Below, in pieces: positions 5,421-5,543 of a stretch of 5,543 bases of DNA. Position numbers and translations under genes: made by a program. Numbering within the stretch: the first letter of the stretch is position 1; the number at the start of each line of letters is the position of its first letter. The notes under the pieces are model-generated. The model worked only from the letters and a program-made list of their open reading frames with translations. It did not search any database and was not told the origin of the DNA. The stretch is from positions 1 to 5,543 of the forward strand of contig JACQHM010000056.1 in the NCBI GenBank assembly GCA_016199025.1, written 5' to 3'. This stretch comes from Candidatus Methylomirabilota bacterium. Its GTDB lineage: Bacteria; Methylomirabilota; Methylomirabilia; Methylomirabilales; JACQHM01.

Positions 5421-5543
5421 CTAAAGACGTTCTTTGCATTTCCGAAGATCATCCATACATTCCTTTGCCCTCAAGGCCTCCCGATGTTTGGGATATTGTT
5501 GGGTGATCTGACGAAGGACCTTTTCGGCCTGGGCATCCTCGCC
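5421..5543 (-). CDS. C-terminal end of a TPR-like protein (partial, 5' end outside window)
   Basis: The frame is open from the window edge to TAG at 5423-5421, giving the last 40 residues. The segment AEKVLRQITQQYP-KHREALRA has the spacing of a tetratricopeptide helix pair: small residues at helix contacts, a Tyr-Pro turn and a following Ala-containing helix. It then ends in a charged tail with two cysteines (MDDLRKCKERL). TPR segments mediate protein-protein contacts and are common in envelope-associated proteins. The next gene starts 75 nt downstream on the same strand and is membrane anchored, so the two may share an envelope role. The specific protein cannot be named from this fragment. 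Confidence 0.7.
   Translation of the reverse strand, partial: GEDAQAEKVLRQITQQYPKHREALRAKECMDDLRKCKERL

Overview
The window is a bacterial chromosome segment, moderately GC-rich (about 60% by eye), with every supported gene on the minus strand. It reads from high to low coordinates. The core is the conserved translation cluster thrS - infC - rpmI - rplT - pheS. This gene order is widespread in bacteria, and the proteins are full length with intact active-site motifs. The lineage cannot be fixed from sequence alone. Strong Shine-Dalgarno sites, a CCA-encoding tRNA, a PheS carrying a four-cysteine insertion and an infC with an AUC start would fit a GC-rich group such as Deltaproteobacteria, NC10 or Nitrospirota-like bacteria, but this is only a suggestion.

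Layout in transcription order. (1) 5543-5421: last 40 codons of a TPR-like protein that enters from outside the window. (2) 5345-4731: a 204-residue membrane-anchored protein with a Pro/Ser-rich linker and an unnamed C-terminal domain. (3) 4722-4694: a good sigma70-type promoter directly upstream of tRNA-Val(GAC) at 4653-4579. (4) 4567-4509: two tandem hairpins, the second ending in six Ts, so it has the form of an intrinsic terminator. It ends only 18 nt before the preferred thrS start, so thrS has no visible promoter of its own after it; it probably acts as an attenuator or leaky terminator. (5) 4490-2514 thrS. (6) 2479-1970 infC, very probably starting at the rare codon ATC behind a near-perfect ribosome binding site that is partly folded into a hairpin spanning the thrS stop codon. 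(7) 1902-1705 rpmI. (8) a 63-nt array of nine degenerate heptamers between rpmI and rplT. (9) 1628-1263 rplT. (10) 1246-191 pheS. (11) 190-6: a gap without a convincing gene, ending in an AGGA-8 nt-ATG that may be the first codon of pheT, cut by the window edge.

Functionally the cluster makes two aminoacyl-tRNA synthetases (Thr, and the Phe alpha subunit), initiation factor IF3 and the 50S proteins L35 and L20, next to a tRNA gene: one transcription unit for translation capacity. I see no mobile element, CRISPR array or phage gene, and no obviously new multi-gene system. What merits attention is regulatory: the ATC start of infC with its coupling hairpin, the tRNA-attenuator-thrS arrangement, and the heptamer array inside the ribosomal protein operon.
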